Assembly: GCF_014596475.1 (NCBI RefSeq) | Contig: NZ_MECJ01000005.1 | Span: 62,001-126,000, forward strand | Direction of reading: 5' to 3' | DNA: 64,000 nt | Source: Streptomyces sp. CBMA152 | GTDB lineage: Bacteria; Actinomycetota; Actinomycetes; Streptomycetales; Streptomycetaceae | In this document: in pieces, positions 9,648 through 21,013 of the stretch | Layout: every line of letters starts with the position of its first letter | Position numbering within the stretch: the first letter of the stretch is position 1 | Notes under the pieces: model-generated | Told to the model about the DNA's origin: nothing | The model's database searches: none | The model's input: only the letters and a program-made list of their open reading frames with translations | Position numbers and translations under genes: made by a program

Positions 9648-9683
9648 GAAGGGCGCACTCCCCGCCAGGGGAGTGCGCCCTTC
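9648..9683. terminator. 16-bp perfect hairpin, probable aconitase terminator
   Basis: Positions 9648-9663 and 9668-9683 pair perfectly around the loop GCCA. It sits 27 bases beyond the aconitase stop on the minus strand and shares the GCGCACTC core with the neighbouring hairpin. Confidence 0.8.
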
Positions 9684-9710
9684 GTGTTCAGGCCAGGGCC
9701 CGAGCCATGC

Positions 9711-12491
<2,781 letters not shown>

Positions 12492-12492
12492 C

Positions 12493-12511
12493 TAAGGTAA
12501 GGCTAAGTTAG
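12493..12511. promoter_or_regulatory. iron-box-like site (DmdR/IdeR/DtxR family)
   Basis: TAAGGTAAGGCTAAGTTAG matches 14 of 19 positions of the actinobacterial iron box TTAGGTTAGGCTAACCTAA. It sits upstream of aconitase, an Fe-S enzyme, where iron-dependent control makes sense. Binding is inferred from sequence only. Confidence 0.5.
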
Positions 12512-12554
12512 GTCACCCTTACCGGGGAGGGCGGCTGCGATGCGCCTCGACAGA

Positions 12555-12572
12555 TATCTCGATGTCGAGATA
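12555..12572. promoter_or_regulatory. TATCTCGA/TCGAGATA palindrome
   Basis: TATCTCGATGTCGAGATA is a perfect inverted repeat with a two-base centre, a typical dimeric-repressor operator shape. It lies between aconitase and the small membrane-protein gene. A related TATCT-G-AGATA sits in front of the HTH/MurA gene, hinting at one regulator for both. Confidence 0.5.
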
Positions 12573-12663
12573 ACTCTAGTACATGGGCGGCCACTGGTCA
12601 TGCGCGACCACGCCTGGCCGGGTACCCCGGACGCCGAAGTCCGCCCTCGCGCGAGGCGGGTCC

Positions 12664-13059
12664 TTACGGCCAGTCGACCATCGCGACGAACATCACGTAC
12701 GCACAGATGACGCAGACCGGGGCGAGCGTGGCGAACAGGACGCGGCGGGGCGCGTTGCGCCGCCGCCACGGCAGCGCCCAGCTCGTCACCAGCAGCACCA
12801 GGGCGAGGGCCAGGCCGGCCAGGAAGGCGCTGAAGGCGGTCTCGAAGCTCGGGGTGAAGCGCGCGTTCTGCGCCTGGTCACAGCCGTCGCAGGCCATCGG
12901 CGAGAGCCCGGCGAAGAACAGGGTCACGCAGGCCGCCGGGAGCGTGAGCACCGTGGAGATGATCGGCGCGGTCCAGCGGCTGGGCACGCAGTGGTCGAAC
13001 CGGGCGGCGAGAGCCCGCAGATTGTCTTCTTCGACACTGCGGAAGAGTTGCTTCGGCAT
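12664..13059 (-). CDS. small integral membrane protein of unknown function
   Basis: This 131-aa protein has three predicted membrane helices: APIISTVLTLPAACVTLFFAG, AFSAFLAGLALALVLLVTSW and VLFATLAPVCVICAYVMFVA. A Cys pair (ACDGCDQ) lies in the first loop between helices. The start at ATG 13059 (MPKQLFRSVEEDN) is chosen because it has a GAGG stretch upstream; an earlier in-frame start at 13125 would add a polar tail. It lies upstream of aconitase in the same direction with 238 bases between them, so they may or may not be co-transcribed. I do not recognise the family. Confidence 0.65.
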   Translation of the reverse strand: MPKQLFRSVEEDNLRALAARFDHCVPSRWTAPIISTVLTLPAACVTLFFAGLSPMACDGCDQAQNARFTPSFETAFSAFLAGLALALVLLVTSWALPWRRRNAPRRVLFATLAPVCVICAYVMFVAMVDWP

Positions 13060-13288
13060 GGGGCCAGCCAACCTCGAACCTCGCGTATGCGGCATGAGTA
13101 CGCGTACTCGGAGTGGATCGGGCAATCGTGGGTAGCGGCACCCGAGTGGAGTCGGACGGCTGGCCTCCGGTTGCTGGGGGGCGGGTGGCGGCGCAGCATC
13201 GGAACTGACGGTGTTTCACCTCGGCCCCACACATCCTCTCCACACAGGCCCCACCCGAACGGCGCACCCCAGCGCGCATCTCATCTCA

Positions 13289-13299
13289 TATCTGAGATA
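13289..13299. promoter_or_regulatory. TATCT-G-AGATA inverted repeat before HTH/MurA gene
   Basis: A perfect 5-1-5 inverted repeat ending 10 bases before the ATG at 13310. Its half-site matches the palindrome at 12555-12572. Position over the start region suits autorepression by the HTH domain of the encoded protein; this is inference. Confidence 0.4.
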
Positions 13300-13309
13300 A
13301 CCTGCCGCC

Positions 13310-14836
13310 ATGTCAGACGACTACCTCGTACGTATCGGCAAGCTCATCCGTGACGCCCGGCAGCACCGGGGCTGGACGCAGACGCAGTTGGCCGAGGCTC
13401 TGGGCACCAGCCAGAGCGCCGTGAACCGTATCGAGCGCGGGAACCAGAACATCAGCCTTGAGATGATCGCCCGCATCGGTGAAGCTCTCGACAGTGAGAT
13501 CGTCTCGCTCGGCTACGCCGGGCCCATGCATCTTCGGGTGGTCGGCCGACGCCGGCTGTCCGGTTCCATCGACGTCAAGACGAGCAAGAACGCCTGCGTG
13601 GCACTGCTCTGCGGCTCGCTGCTGAACAAGGGCCGTACGGTGCTGCGCCGGGTGGCCCGTATCGAAGAGGTCTTCCGACTGCTCGAAGTCCTCAACTCGA
13701 TCGGCGTCCGCACCCGCTGGATCAACGAGGGCGTCGACCTGGAGATCGTGCCGCCCGCCGACCTCGACATGGACGGCATGGACGCGGAGGCCGCGCGCCG
13801 CACCCGCTCCATCATCATGTTCCTCGGCCCGCTGCTGCACCGTATGGACCACTTCAAGCTGCCGTACGCGGGCGGCTGCGACCTCGGTACGCGGACCATC
13901 GAGCCGCACATGATCGCCCTGCGCCGCTTCGGCCTGGACATCACGGCCACCGAGGGCATCTACCACGCCGAGGTGACCCGGACGGCCCCCGACCGCCCGA
14001 TCGTCCTGACCGAGCGCGGCGACACGGTGACCGAGAACGCGCTGCTCGCCGCCGCCCGCCACGACGGCGTGACCGTCATCCGCAACGCGTCCTCCAACTA
14101 CATGGTCCAGGACCTGTGCTTCTTCCTGGAGGCGCTGGGCGTACGGGTCGACGGCGTCGGCACCACGACGCTGACCGTGCACGGCGTACCGAACATCGAC
14201 GTCGATGTGGACTACTCCCCTTCCGAGGACCCGGTCGAGGCGATGAGCCTGCTGGCCGCCGCCGTCGTCACCGAGTCGGAGCTGACGATCCGCCGGGTGC
14301 CGATCGAGTTCCTGGAGATCGAGCTCGCGGTCCTGGAGGAGATGGGCCTGGACCACGACCGCTCGGCGGAATACGTGGCCGACAACGCCCGTACGCGCCT
14401 GGTCGACCTGACCGTACGGCCCTCCAAGCTGGAGGCGCCGATCGACAAGATCCACCCGATGCCCTTCCCTGGTCTGAACATCGACAACGTGCCGTTCTTC
14501 GCGGCGATCGCGGCGGTGGCCCAGGGCAAGACGCTCATCCACGACTGGGTCTACGACAACCGCGCCATCTACCTCACCGACCTCAACCGCCTCGGCGGCC
14601 GCCTCCAGCTCCTCGACCCGCACCGCGTGCTCGTCGAGGGCCCGACCCGCTGGCGCGCGGCCGAGATGATGTGCCCGCCCGCCCTGCGCCCGGCGGTGGT
14701 GGTCCTGCTCGCGATGATGGCGGCGGAGGGCACGTCCGTCCTGCGGAACGTGTACGTCATCAACCGCGGCTACGAGGACCTGGCCGAGCGGCTCAACTCG
14801 GTGGGCGCGCAGATCGAGATCTTCCGGGACATCTGA
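13310..14836 (+). CDS. XRE-HTH fused to UDP-GlcNAc 1-carboxyvinyltransferase (MurA-like)
   Basis: This 508-aa protein has two parts. Residues 7-62 form a Cro/CI-type helix-turn-helix (RGWTQTQLAEALGTSQSAVNRIERG). From about 70 onward it has the MurA/EPSP-synthase fold, which adds enolpyruvate from PEP to UDP-GlcNAc in peptidoglycan precursor synthesis. Catalytic features are present: Lys93-Asn94 in SKNA and Cys190 in AGGCDLGTR, the position of the fosfomycin-reactive Cys. The same fusion is found beside aconitase in other Streptomyces (SCO5998 next to SCO5999). MurA itself is normally about 420 aa, so the extra length is the HTH. Whether it is a real second MurA, a sugar-nucleotide sensing regulator, or both is not settled by sequence. 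No strong ribosome binding site is seen. Confidence 0.85.
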   Translation: MSDDYLVRIGKLIRDARQHRGWTQTQLAEALGTSQSAVNRIERGNQNISLEMIARIGEALDSEIVSLGYAGPMHLRVVGRRRLSGSIDVKTSKNACVALLCGSLLNKGRTVLRRVARIEEVFRLLEVLNSIGVRTRWINEGVDLEIVPPADLDMDGMDAEAARRTRSIIMFLGPLLHRMDHFKLPYAGGCDLGTRTIEPHMIALRRFGLDITATEGIYHAEVTRTAPDRPIVLTERGDTVTENALLAAARHDGVTVIRNASSNYMVQDLCFFLEALGVRVDGVGTTTLTVHGVPNIDVDVDYSPSEDPVEAMSLLAAAVVTESELTIRRVPIEFLEIELAVLEEMGLDHDRSAEYVADNARTRLVDLTVRPSKLEAPIDKIHPMPFPGLNIDNVPFFAAIAAVAQGKTLIHDWVYDNRAIYLTDLNRLGGRLQLLDPHRVLVEGPTRWRAAEMMCPPALRPAVVVLLAMMAAEGTSVLRNVYVINRGYEDLAERLNSVGAQIEIFRDI

Positions 14837-14901
14837 GGGCGCACCGCCTCGGCGGGTGAGTGGCGGGTGAGTATCGCCTGCTCGCCCCGGCAGGAGCGCT
14901 C

Positions 14902-14936
14902 GGCCCGGACCGCACCGGAGGGTGGCGGTCCGGGCC
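14902..14936. terminator. 12-bp hairpin between convergent genes
   Basis: GGCCCGGACCGC at 14902-14913 pairs perfectly with 14925-14936 around an 11-base loop. It separates the HTH/MurA gene from the convergent carboxyltransferase gene and probably terminates one or both. A second imperfect stem (about 14965-14986) follows. Confidence 0.7.
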
Positions 14937-14985
14937 TGGCGTGCGCCGGCTGCTGAGCGGTGCCGACCGGCCGTGAACGGCCCGG

Positions 14986-16578
14986 TCAGGTGGGCGGGTT
15001 GCCGTGCTTGCGGGCGGGCAGGTCGGCGTGCTTGGTCCGGAGCATGGCCAGGGAGTCGATCAGGACGTGCCGGGTCTCCGCCGGATCGATCACGTCGTCC
15101 ACCAGACCGCGCTCGGCCGCGTAATAGGGGTGCATCAGCTCGGTCTGATACTCCTTCACCATCTGGGCGCGCATCGCCTCCGGGTCCTGCGCCTCCTGGA
15201 TCTGCCGACGGAAGATCACGTTGGCCGCGCCCTCCGCGCCCATCACCGCGATCTCGTTGGTCGGCCAGGCGAACGTCAGGTCCGCGCCGATGGACTGGGA
15301 ATCCATCACGATGTACGCGCCCCCGTACGCCTTCCGCAGGACCAGCGAGATCCGCGGCACCGTCGCGTTGCAGTACGCGTACAGCAGCTTCGCTCCGTGC
15401 CGGATGATCCCCCGGTGTTCCTGGTCCACTCCCGGCAGGAACCCCGGTACGTCCAGCAGCGTCACGATCGGGATGTTGAAGGCATCGCACATCTGCACGA
15501 ACCGGGCGGCCTTCTCGGACGCCTCGATGTCCAGCACCCCCGCCAGGAACTGCGGCTGGTTCGCCACGATCCCCACCACCTGGCCGTCCAGCCGCGCCAG
15601 CGCACAGATGATGTTGCGCGCCCAGTGCTCGTGGATCTCCAGGTAGTCCCCCTCGTCGACGATCTCCTCGATCACCTGACGCATGTCATAGGGACGGTTC
15701 CCGTCGGCCGGCACCACCTCCAGCAGTGCCTCGCTCCGGCGGTCCACCGGATCCGCACAGGCCGCCGCCGGAGGGTTCTCCCGGTTGTTCGACGGCAGCA
15801 TCGACAGCAGATAGCGCACCTCTTCGATGCACGTCTCCTCGTCGTCGTACGCGAAGTGCGCCACGCCGGACGTCCCGGCGTGCACATCCGCACCGCCGAG
15901 GCCGTTCTGCGTGATCTCCTCCCCCGTGACCGCCTTCACCACGTCCGGGCCCGTGATGAACATCTGCGAGGTCTCCCGCACCATGAACACGAAGTCCGTC
16001 AGCGCCGGGCTGTAGGCGGCGCCGCCCGCGCAGGGCCCGAGCATCACGCTGATCTGCGGAATCACCCCCGACGCCCGCGTGTTGCGGCGGAAGATCCCCC
16101 CGTAACCCGCCAGGGCCGACACGCCCTCCTGGATACGCGCGCCCGCGCCGTCGTTCAGCGAGACGAGCGGAGCGCCCGCCGCGATCGCCATGTCCATGAT
16201 CTTGTGGATCTTCGCCGCGTGCGCCTCTCCCAGCGCCCCGCCGAAGATCCGGAAGTCATGCGCGTAGACGAAGACCGTGCGGCCGTACACCGTTCCCCAG
16301 CCGGTCACCACACCGTCCGTATACGGTTTCTTGGCCTCCAGCCCGAACCCCGAGGCGCGGTGCCGACGCAGCTGCTCCACCTCGCGGAAGGAGCCCTCGT
16401 CCAGCAGCAGCCCGATGCGCTCCCGCGCCGTCAGTTTGCCCTTCGCGTGCTGCGTCTCGGTCGCCCGGTCGCTCGGTCCCCGCACCGCCCGTTCGCGGAC
16501 GGCGTGCAGTTCCGCCGTCTTCCCGCTGATCGTCGTGGTGCCGCCGTACGCGAGGGCACTGTCCTGGGTTGCCGTCAT
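14986..16578 (-). CDS. accB: acyl-CoA carboxylase carboxyltransferase beta subunit (AccB type)
   Basis: Transfers the carboxyl group from biotin on a shared alpha subunit to acetyl- or propionyl-CoA, making malonyl- or methylmalonyl-CoA in the cytoplasm. The 530-aa length and motifs fit the family: LNDGAGARIQEG and LGPCAGGAAYSPA (N-terminal half), DVPGFLPGVDQEHRGIIRHGAK and KAYGGAYIVMDS (C-terminal half). The residue after AY in that last motif, Ile423, is the known specificity position: Asp in PccB restricts to propionyl-CoA, Ile in AccB allows acetyl-CoA. Malonyl-CoA supply for the all-malonyl PKS is therefore likely. Start ATG at 16578 has GGAG upstream; an earlier frame opening (16626) lacks one. 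No epsilon subunit gene is adjacent. It diverges from the LAL regulator. Confidence 0.92.
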   Translation of the reverse strand: MTATQDSALAYGGTTTISGKTAELHAVRERAVRGPSDRATETQHAKGKLTARERIGLLLDEGSFREVEQLRRHRASGFGLEAKKPYTDGVVTGWGTVYGRTVFVYAHDFRIFGGALGEAHAAKIHKIMDMAIAAGAPLVSLNDGAGARIQEGVSALAGYGGIFRRNTRASGVIPQISVMLGPCAGGAAYSPALTDFVFMVRETSQMFITGPDVVKAVTGEEITQNGLGGADVHAGTSGVAHFAYDDEETCIEEVRYLLSMLPSNNRENPPAAACADPVDRRSEALLEVVPADGNRPYDMRQVIEEIVDEGDYLEIHEHWARNIICALARLDGQVVGIVANQPQFLAGVLDIEASEKAARFVQMCDAFNIPIVTLLDVPGFLPGVDQEHRGIIRHGAKLLYAYCNATVPRISLVLRKAYGGAYIVMDSQSIGADLTFAWPTNEIAVMGAEGAANVIFRRQIQEAQDPEAMRAQMVKEYQTELMHPYYAAERGLVDDVIDPAETRHVLIDSLAMLRTKHADLPARKHGNPPT

Positions 16579-17088
16579 GCGCCATCTCCACCCCGGCCCG
16601 GCGGTGCGGGCGCCTCTGTGGTCCACGGGCGTCGAACGCCCACGTCACCCCATTGAAACGACCGGCGCAATGAGTTCTCCACCATCAGCTCCCCCTATCC
16701 CGTGGGCGACCACCCCTAGAAAAGGCGCGGGAGACAACCGGAATTGGAAATTCCGTTTCTCTGGAGGGACGCCGTCGGTGTCGGCCCCACCTCGCTCGAA
16801 ACCACCGGGTAAGCAACTGTTCATTCGGCCGCATCACCCCTCAAACCCGTTGGCACGAGGGTGAGATGGCTGCCAGGCGATCGTCCGCCCGGACATTGGT
16901 ACAGTTCAATTGGATCCGCCGGTCGGGGAGAACAGCGGTGCGTCCGCCCTTGGTGAGCGCTGCGAATTCGCCTGTGCTTCCGAGGCGTTGACGGACTTTT
17001 TCCCGCGCGCCTGACCAGCGCGACCGGCGAGGTTGCGTAAATCACACCCTGCCGTACGCCACATCACCTCGGGGAGGCTTTTACAGCT
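16579..17088. promoter_or_regulatory. divergent promoter region between accB-type gene and LAL regulator
   Basis: These 510 bases hold no gene. Two CCCCTA elements (16692-16697 and 16713-16718) are 21 bases, two helical turns, apart and upstream of the carboxyltransferase gene. An inverted pair TCACCCCTC (16834-16842) and GAGGGTGA (16857-16864) lies toward the regulator. The same element in phased arrays occurs at two other cluster promoters. A GGGGAGG ribosome binding site for the regulator lies at 17071-17077. No confident -10/-35 pair was found. Confidence 0.45.
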
Positions 17089-20000
17089 GTGTTGGTGGAG
17101 CGGGATGAACAGATCGAAAAGCTTACCTCCTTCATATTCGGCGCCCCCGGCACAGCGTCGCGATTCACCGAGGGGGCCGGCCGGATCGCCGTGATCAGCG
17201 GGCCGGTGGCGTCGGGCAAGACGGCACTCCTCAATCGCGTACTGGAACAGACGGCGGACACGGGCCCCACAGTGCTGAGCGCCGTCACCTCCCCTGCGGA
17301 ACAACGCATTCCGTTCGGTGTGGTGGAGCAGTTGCTCCGCGACGCCCCCCGGACCGCCGCCGGACGTCCGCCGTCGCAGACCCGGTCGTACGACGAGGTG
17401 AGCGCCGCCCGCGACGCGATCGCCGCACAGGCGGACCTGACCACCGACGGGTTGTACGACGCGGCGCCCGTCCCCACCGAGATCCTCCGCGGCTTCGACG
17501 CGCAGCTCGCCGAACTCGGCGCGCACGAAAAGGTCCTCATCGCCGTCGACGACGTGCAGTACGCCGATCCTCAGTCGCTGCACTGCCTGGCGTACGCGCT
17601 GCGCCGCGCCGCCGTGGGGGCGCTGATCGTCACGCACGGCCCGGACGCGGGCGGCGCACCCTCGCAACTCCTGTGGCAACTGCTCCACCCGCCGCGCGGG
17701 CTGCACATCCAGGTGGGTCCGCTGAGCGTCGCGGGGGTCGGCCGGCTGCTGGGCGCCGCGGCCGGGAGCGCGAACCACTCGGCCTTGGGGACAACGGCCG
17801 TTCCCCTCGACAACACCCAGGACGAGAGCGCGCCCACGGGCACGCCGGCCGCCTCCCTGCACGCCGCCACGGGTGGCAACCCGCTGCTCGTACAGGGATT
17901 CCTGGAGGATCACCGCGGCCGGCAGCGGTCCACCCCGCCGGACGGCACGGGCCGCACGGATACGCCGCCCCTCGGGGCGGATGCCCATGCGGCGGAGCAT
18001 GCCGACGCACCCGACGGGCCGCCGTACGCGGGCGAGCACTTCCTGCGCAGCGCGCTGATCTACGTGCACCGCACGGGCGCGGACGGCCTGCGGATCGCGC
18101 AGGGGGTCGCCCTCCTCGGCAGCGCCGACGCGCCGTCGCTCCTGGCGCGGCTGGTGGGGGCGGACGAGCGGACCGTCCGGCAGGTGGTGGCCTCGCTCGC
18201 GGACGCGGGCATCCTTCAGGGGGCCCGGTTCCGGCACGGCCGCGTGCAGGCGGCCATTGTGGAGAGCCTTGCCGACGACGCGGTGCCGGGGCTGCGCCGG
18301 CGCGCCGCGCGGCTGCTGTACGAGGCCGGGGCGGCGCCCCTGGTGGTGGCGGCCCAGCTGCTGGGCCACGAGAGCCACGCTCCCGACGAGGAGTGGGTGC
18401 CGCGGGTGCTGCGGGAGGCCGCCCACGCGGCCCTCGCCACGCAGCGGGTCGGGCTCGCGGTGCGCTGTCTGCGGATGGCGGAGAGCTGCTGCCGGGACGA
18501 GGACGAGCGGATGCTGCTGCAGGCGACGCTGGCCAAGTTCATCTGGCGGGTCGAGCCGTGGGCGTGGCCCCAGCAGGTGAAGTCGCTGACCGGAGCCATG
18601 CGTTCCGGCCGGCTGCCGCCCGCCGACACGCTGAAGCTGGTGTGCGATCTGCTGTGGAACGGCTGGGTGGACGACGCGGCGACCGCGATCCGCCAGGTCG
18701 TCGATGCCCTGCCGGACGCCCCCGACGCCACGCTCGCCGCAGAGCTGTGGCAGCTGCGGCTGACCCTGGCCAGCACCTATCCGGCAGTCCTGGATCAGGT
18801 CGGCGGCCTGCTGACCCCCGTGCATAGCAGCGGGTTCCCGCCGGCGGCGTCCGAGGACAGCCGGCCGACGGCGGCGACAGCGCTGTACGGCGTACTGAAC
18901 GGCGCGACCCGGCCGGCCGGCACGGGGACCGGCGCGGCGGACGAGGACTTCGCCGACCGGGCCGAGCGGATACTGAGCAGCACCCGGCTGACCGAGGAGA
19001 CCGCCCCCGGGGTGCGGGCGTGCCTGATGGCGCTCATGTACGCGGACCGGCTGAGCACGGCGACGCAGTGGGCCGACCGGCTGCTGGCGGAGGCCACGGA
19101 CCGCGGTGCGCCGGGGTGGGCGGCGACCCTGCGCGGCACCCGCGCCCATATGTCGCTGCGCCGGGGTCAGCTGGCGCAGGCCCGGCGGCTGGCGGAACAG
19201 TCGCTGGATCAACTGCCCCCGCAGGCCTGGGGGGTGGGCATCGGCATGCCGCTCTCCGCCCTCATCGAGGTCAGCACCGCGATGGGCGACCACGAGGCGG
19301 CGGCGGAGCTGGTGGACCGGCCGGTGCCCGAGGAGATGTTCCGGACGCGCTACGGGCTGCACTATCTGCACGCGCGCGGCCGGCACCAGCTGGCCACCGG
19401 CCGCCACCACGCGGCGCTGACCGACTTCGTGGCCTGCGGTGAGCTGATGCGGCGCTGGCGCATGGACCGCTCGACGCTGGCGCCCTGGCGGGTCGGGGTC
19501 GCGGAGACCTGGCTCGCGCTGGGCGGCCACGAACAGGCGGAACGTTTCGCCCGGGAGCAGCTGACCGGGGACACCGGGCCGCGGGTACGCGGCCTGACAC
19601 TGCGGGTGCTCGCGGGGGCCCGCCCGCTCGACGAGCGCCCCGCCCTGCTCGCCAAGGCCGTCACACTCCTGCAGAGGGAGGGCGACTGGTACGGGCTGGC
19701 GCGCGCGCTGAGCGACCTCGGGCAGGCGTACAAGCAACTCGGCGACCCGGCCCGGAGCAAGCTGCACCTGCGCCGCGCGTGGCGGATCGCCGAGAGCTGC
19801 GGCGCGCAGGAGCTGTACCGCTCCCTCCAGACCGGGCAGACGGCGCAGCCGGCGCCGTCCCGCTCCGCCACCGCGGAGACGGAGAGCGCGCTGCCGCAGG
19901 CCCCGGCGGTCGCCTCCCTGACGGAGGCGGAACGCAGGGTCGCGGCCCTGGCCGCACACGGCTACACCAACCGGGAGATCGGGGAGAAGGTCTGCATCAC

Positions 20001-20109
20001 CGTCTCGACCGTGGAGCAGCATCTGACCCGGGTCTACCGGAAGATCAACATCACTCATCGCCAGGACCTGCCTGTCAGTTTGGACATCGATGTCGCACAC
20101 ACCGCGTGA
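17089..20109 (+). CDS. LAL-family (large ATP-binding LuxR) transcriptional activator
   Basis: A probable cluster-situated activator of 1006 aa, in the usual LAL size range. The N-terminal ATPase has a Walker A GPVASGKT (residues 38-45) and a Walker B-like VLIAVDDVQ near 150. A long helical, TPR-like middle follows. The last 65 residues form a LuxR helix-turn-helix: LTEAERRVAALAAHGYTNREIGEKVCITVSTVEQHL. GTG start at 17089 with GGGGAGG 11 bases upstream. Its stop overlaps the next gene by 20 bases, so regulator, phosphoesterase and phosphopantetheinyl transferase are probably one transcript. The CCCCTA/TAGGGG arrays upstream of cluster genes are candidate targets; direct evidence is lacking. 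Confidence 0.9.
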   Translation: MLVERDEQIEKLTSFIFGAPGTASRFTEGAGRIAVISGPVASGKTALLNRVLEQTADTGPTVLSAVTSPAEQRIPFGVVEQLLRDAPRTAAGRPPSQTRSYDEVSAARDAIAAQADLTTDGLYDAAPVPTEILRGFDAQLAELGAHEKVLIAVDDVQYADPQSLHCLAYALRRAAVGALIVTHGPDAGGAPSQLLWQLLHPPRGLHIQVGPLSVAGVGRLLGAAAGSANHSALGTTAVPLDNTQDESAPTGTPAASLHAATGGNPLLVQGFLEDHRGRQRSTPPDGTGRTDTPPLGADAHAAEHADAPDGPPYAGEHFLRSALIYVHRTGADGLRIAQGVALLGSADAPSLLARLVGADERTVRQVVASLADAGILQGARFRHGRVQAAIVESLADDAVPGLRRRAARLLYEAGAAPLVVAAQLLGHESHAPDEEWVPRVLREAAHAALATQRVGLAVRCLRMAESCCRDEDERMLLQATLAKFIWRVEPWAWPQQVKSLTGAMRSGRLPPADTLKLVCDLLWNGWVDDAATAIRQVVDALPDAPDATLAAELWQLRLTLASTYPAVLDQVGGLLTPVHSSGFPPAASEDSRPTAATALYGVLNGATRPAGTGTGAADEDFADRAERILSSTRLTEETAPGVRACLMALMYADRLSTATQWADRLLAEATDRGAPGWAATLRGTRAHMSLRRGQLAQARRLAEQSLDQLPPQAWGVGIGMPLSALIEVSTAMGDHEAAAELVDRPVPEEMFRTRYGLHYLHARGRHQLATGRHHAALTDFVACGELMRRWRMDRSTLAPWRVGVAETWLALGGHEQAERFAREQLTGDTGPRVRGLTLRVLAGARPLDERPALLAKAVTLLQREGDWYGLARALSDLGQAYKQLGDPARSKLHLRRAWRIAESCGAQELYRSLQTGQTAQPAPSRSATAETESALPQAPAVASLTEAERRVAALAAHGYTNREIGEKVCITVSTVEQHLTRVYRKINITHRQDLPVSLDIDVAHTA

Positions 20110-21013
20110 CCCCGTCGCCCCCACCGCAGCCGTACCGCCGGGTCCCCGGCTGCTCGCGGTGAGCGACCTCCACATCGGGATGGCCGACAACCGGCCCATC
20201 ACCGAGTCGCTGCACCCCTCCCACCCGCAGGACTGGCTGATCGTGGCCGGGGACGTCGGCGAACTGACCGAGGACATCGAGTGGGCACTGGGTCTGCTGG
20301 CCGGGCGGTTCGCCAAGGTCATCTGGGCACCGGGCAACCATGAACTGTGGACCCCGCGCGAGGACACGGTGACGCTGCGCGGTGAGGAGCGCTACCGGTA
20401 TCTCGTCGAGATGTGCCGACGGCTCGGCGTGCTGACCCCGGAGGATCCCTGGCCGGTGTGGCGGGGGCCGGGCGGTCCGGTCGCGGTGGCGCCGCTGTTC
20501 CTGCTGTACGACTACACGTTCCGGGTGGCGGGCACCGCGACCAAGGAGGAGTCGCTGGCCAAGGCGCACGAGGCGGGCGTGGTGTGCACGGACGAGTACC
20601 TGCTCCACCCCGACCCCCACCGCACCCGGGACGACTGGTGCCGGGCCCGGGTGGCCGAGACCAGGCGGCGGCTGGTGGCGCACGATCCCTCGGTGCCGTT
20701 GGTGCTGGTCAACCACTTCCCGCTGGTGAGGGAGCCCACGGATGTGCTGTGGCACCCGGAGTTCGCGCAGTGGTGCGGAACGGTCCTGACCGCCGACTGG
20801 CACCGCAGGTTCCCCACCGCGGCCGTGGTGTACGGACATCTGCACATCCCCCGCACCACCTGGTACGACGGGGTGCGCTTCGAGGAGGTGTCGATCGGCT
20901 ATCCGCGCGAGTGGCGCCGGCGCGGCCACCCCAAGGGCCTGCTGCGGCAGATCCTGCCGTACACGCCGGAGCCCGAGGCCGGCGACAAGGAAGCGCGGGA
21001 GGCGCGGGCATGA
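20090..21013 (+). CDS. calcineurin-type metallophosphoesterase, PptH-like
   Basis: This 307-aa protein has the full metallophosphoesterase set in order: DLHIG, GDVGEL, APGNHELW, VNHFP and YGHLHIP, which bind two metal ions. It is immediately upstream of, and overlaps by four bases (ATGA), a phosphopantetheinyl transferase gene. The same pairing exists in Mycobacterium tuberculosis, where Rv2795c (PptH) removes phosphopantetheine from carrier proteins and opposes PptT. By context this enzyme may strip 4'-phosphopantetheine from PKS ACPs and reset or regulate them. That function is inferred from neighbourhood and fold; phosphoesterases of this type act on many substrates. The ribosome binding site is weak and the gene begins inside the regulator, so translational coupling is likely. 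Confidence 0.8.
   Translation: MSHTPRDPVAPTAAVPPGPRLLAVSDLHIGMADNRPITESLHPSHPQDWLIVAGDVGELTEDIEWALGLLAGRFAKVIWAPGNHELWTPREDTVTLRGEERYRYLVEMCRRLGVLTPEDPWPVWRGPGGPVAVAPLFLLYDYTFRVAGTATKEESLAKAHEAGVVCTDEYLLHPDPHRTRDDWCRARVAETRRRLVAHDPSVPLVLVNHFPLVREPTDVLWHPEFAQWCGTVLTADWHRRFPTAAVVYGHLHIPRTTWYDGVRFEEVSIGYPREWRRRGHPKGLLRQILPYTPEPEAGDKEAREARA

Noticed and set aside
14986..16578. Call as a propionyl-only carboxylase (PccB)
   Set aside because: The specificity residue is Ile (AYIVMD), as in AccB, not Asp as in PccB.
16906..20367. Long minus-strand open frame opposite the LAL regulator
   Set aside because: Shadow of the regulator, which has Walker and HTH motifs; the antisense product is Arg/Gly-rich without motifs.
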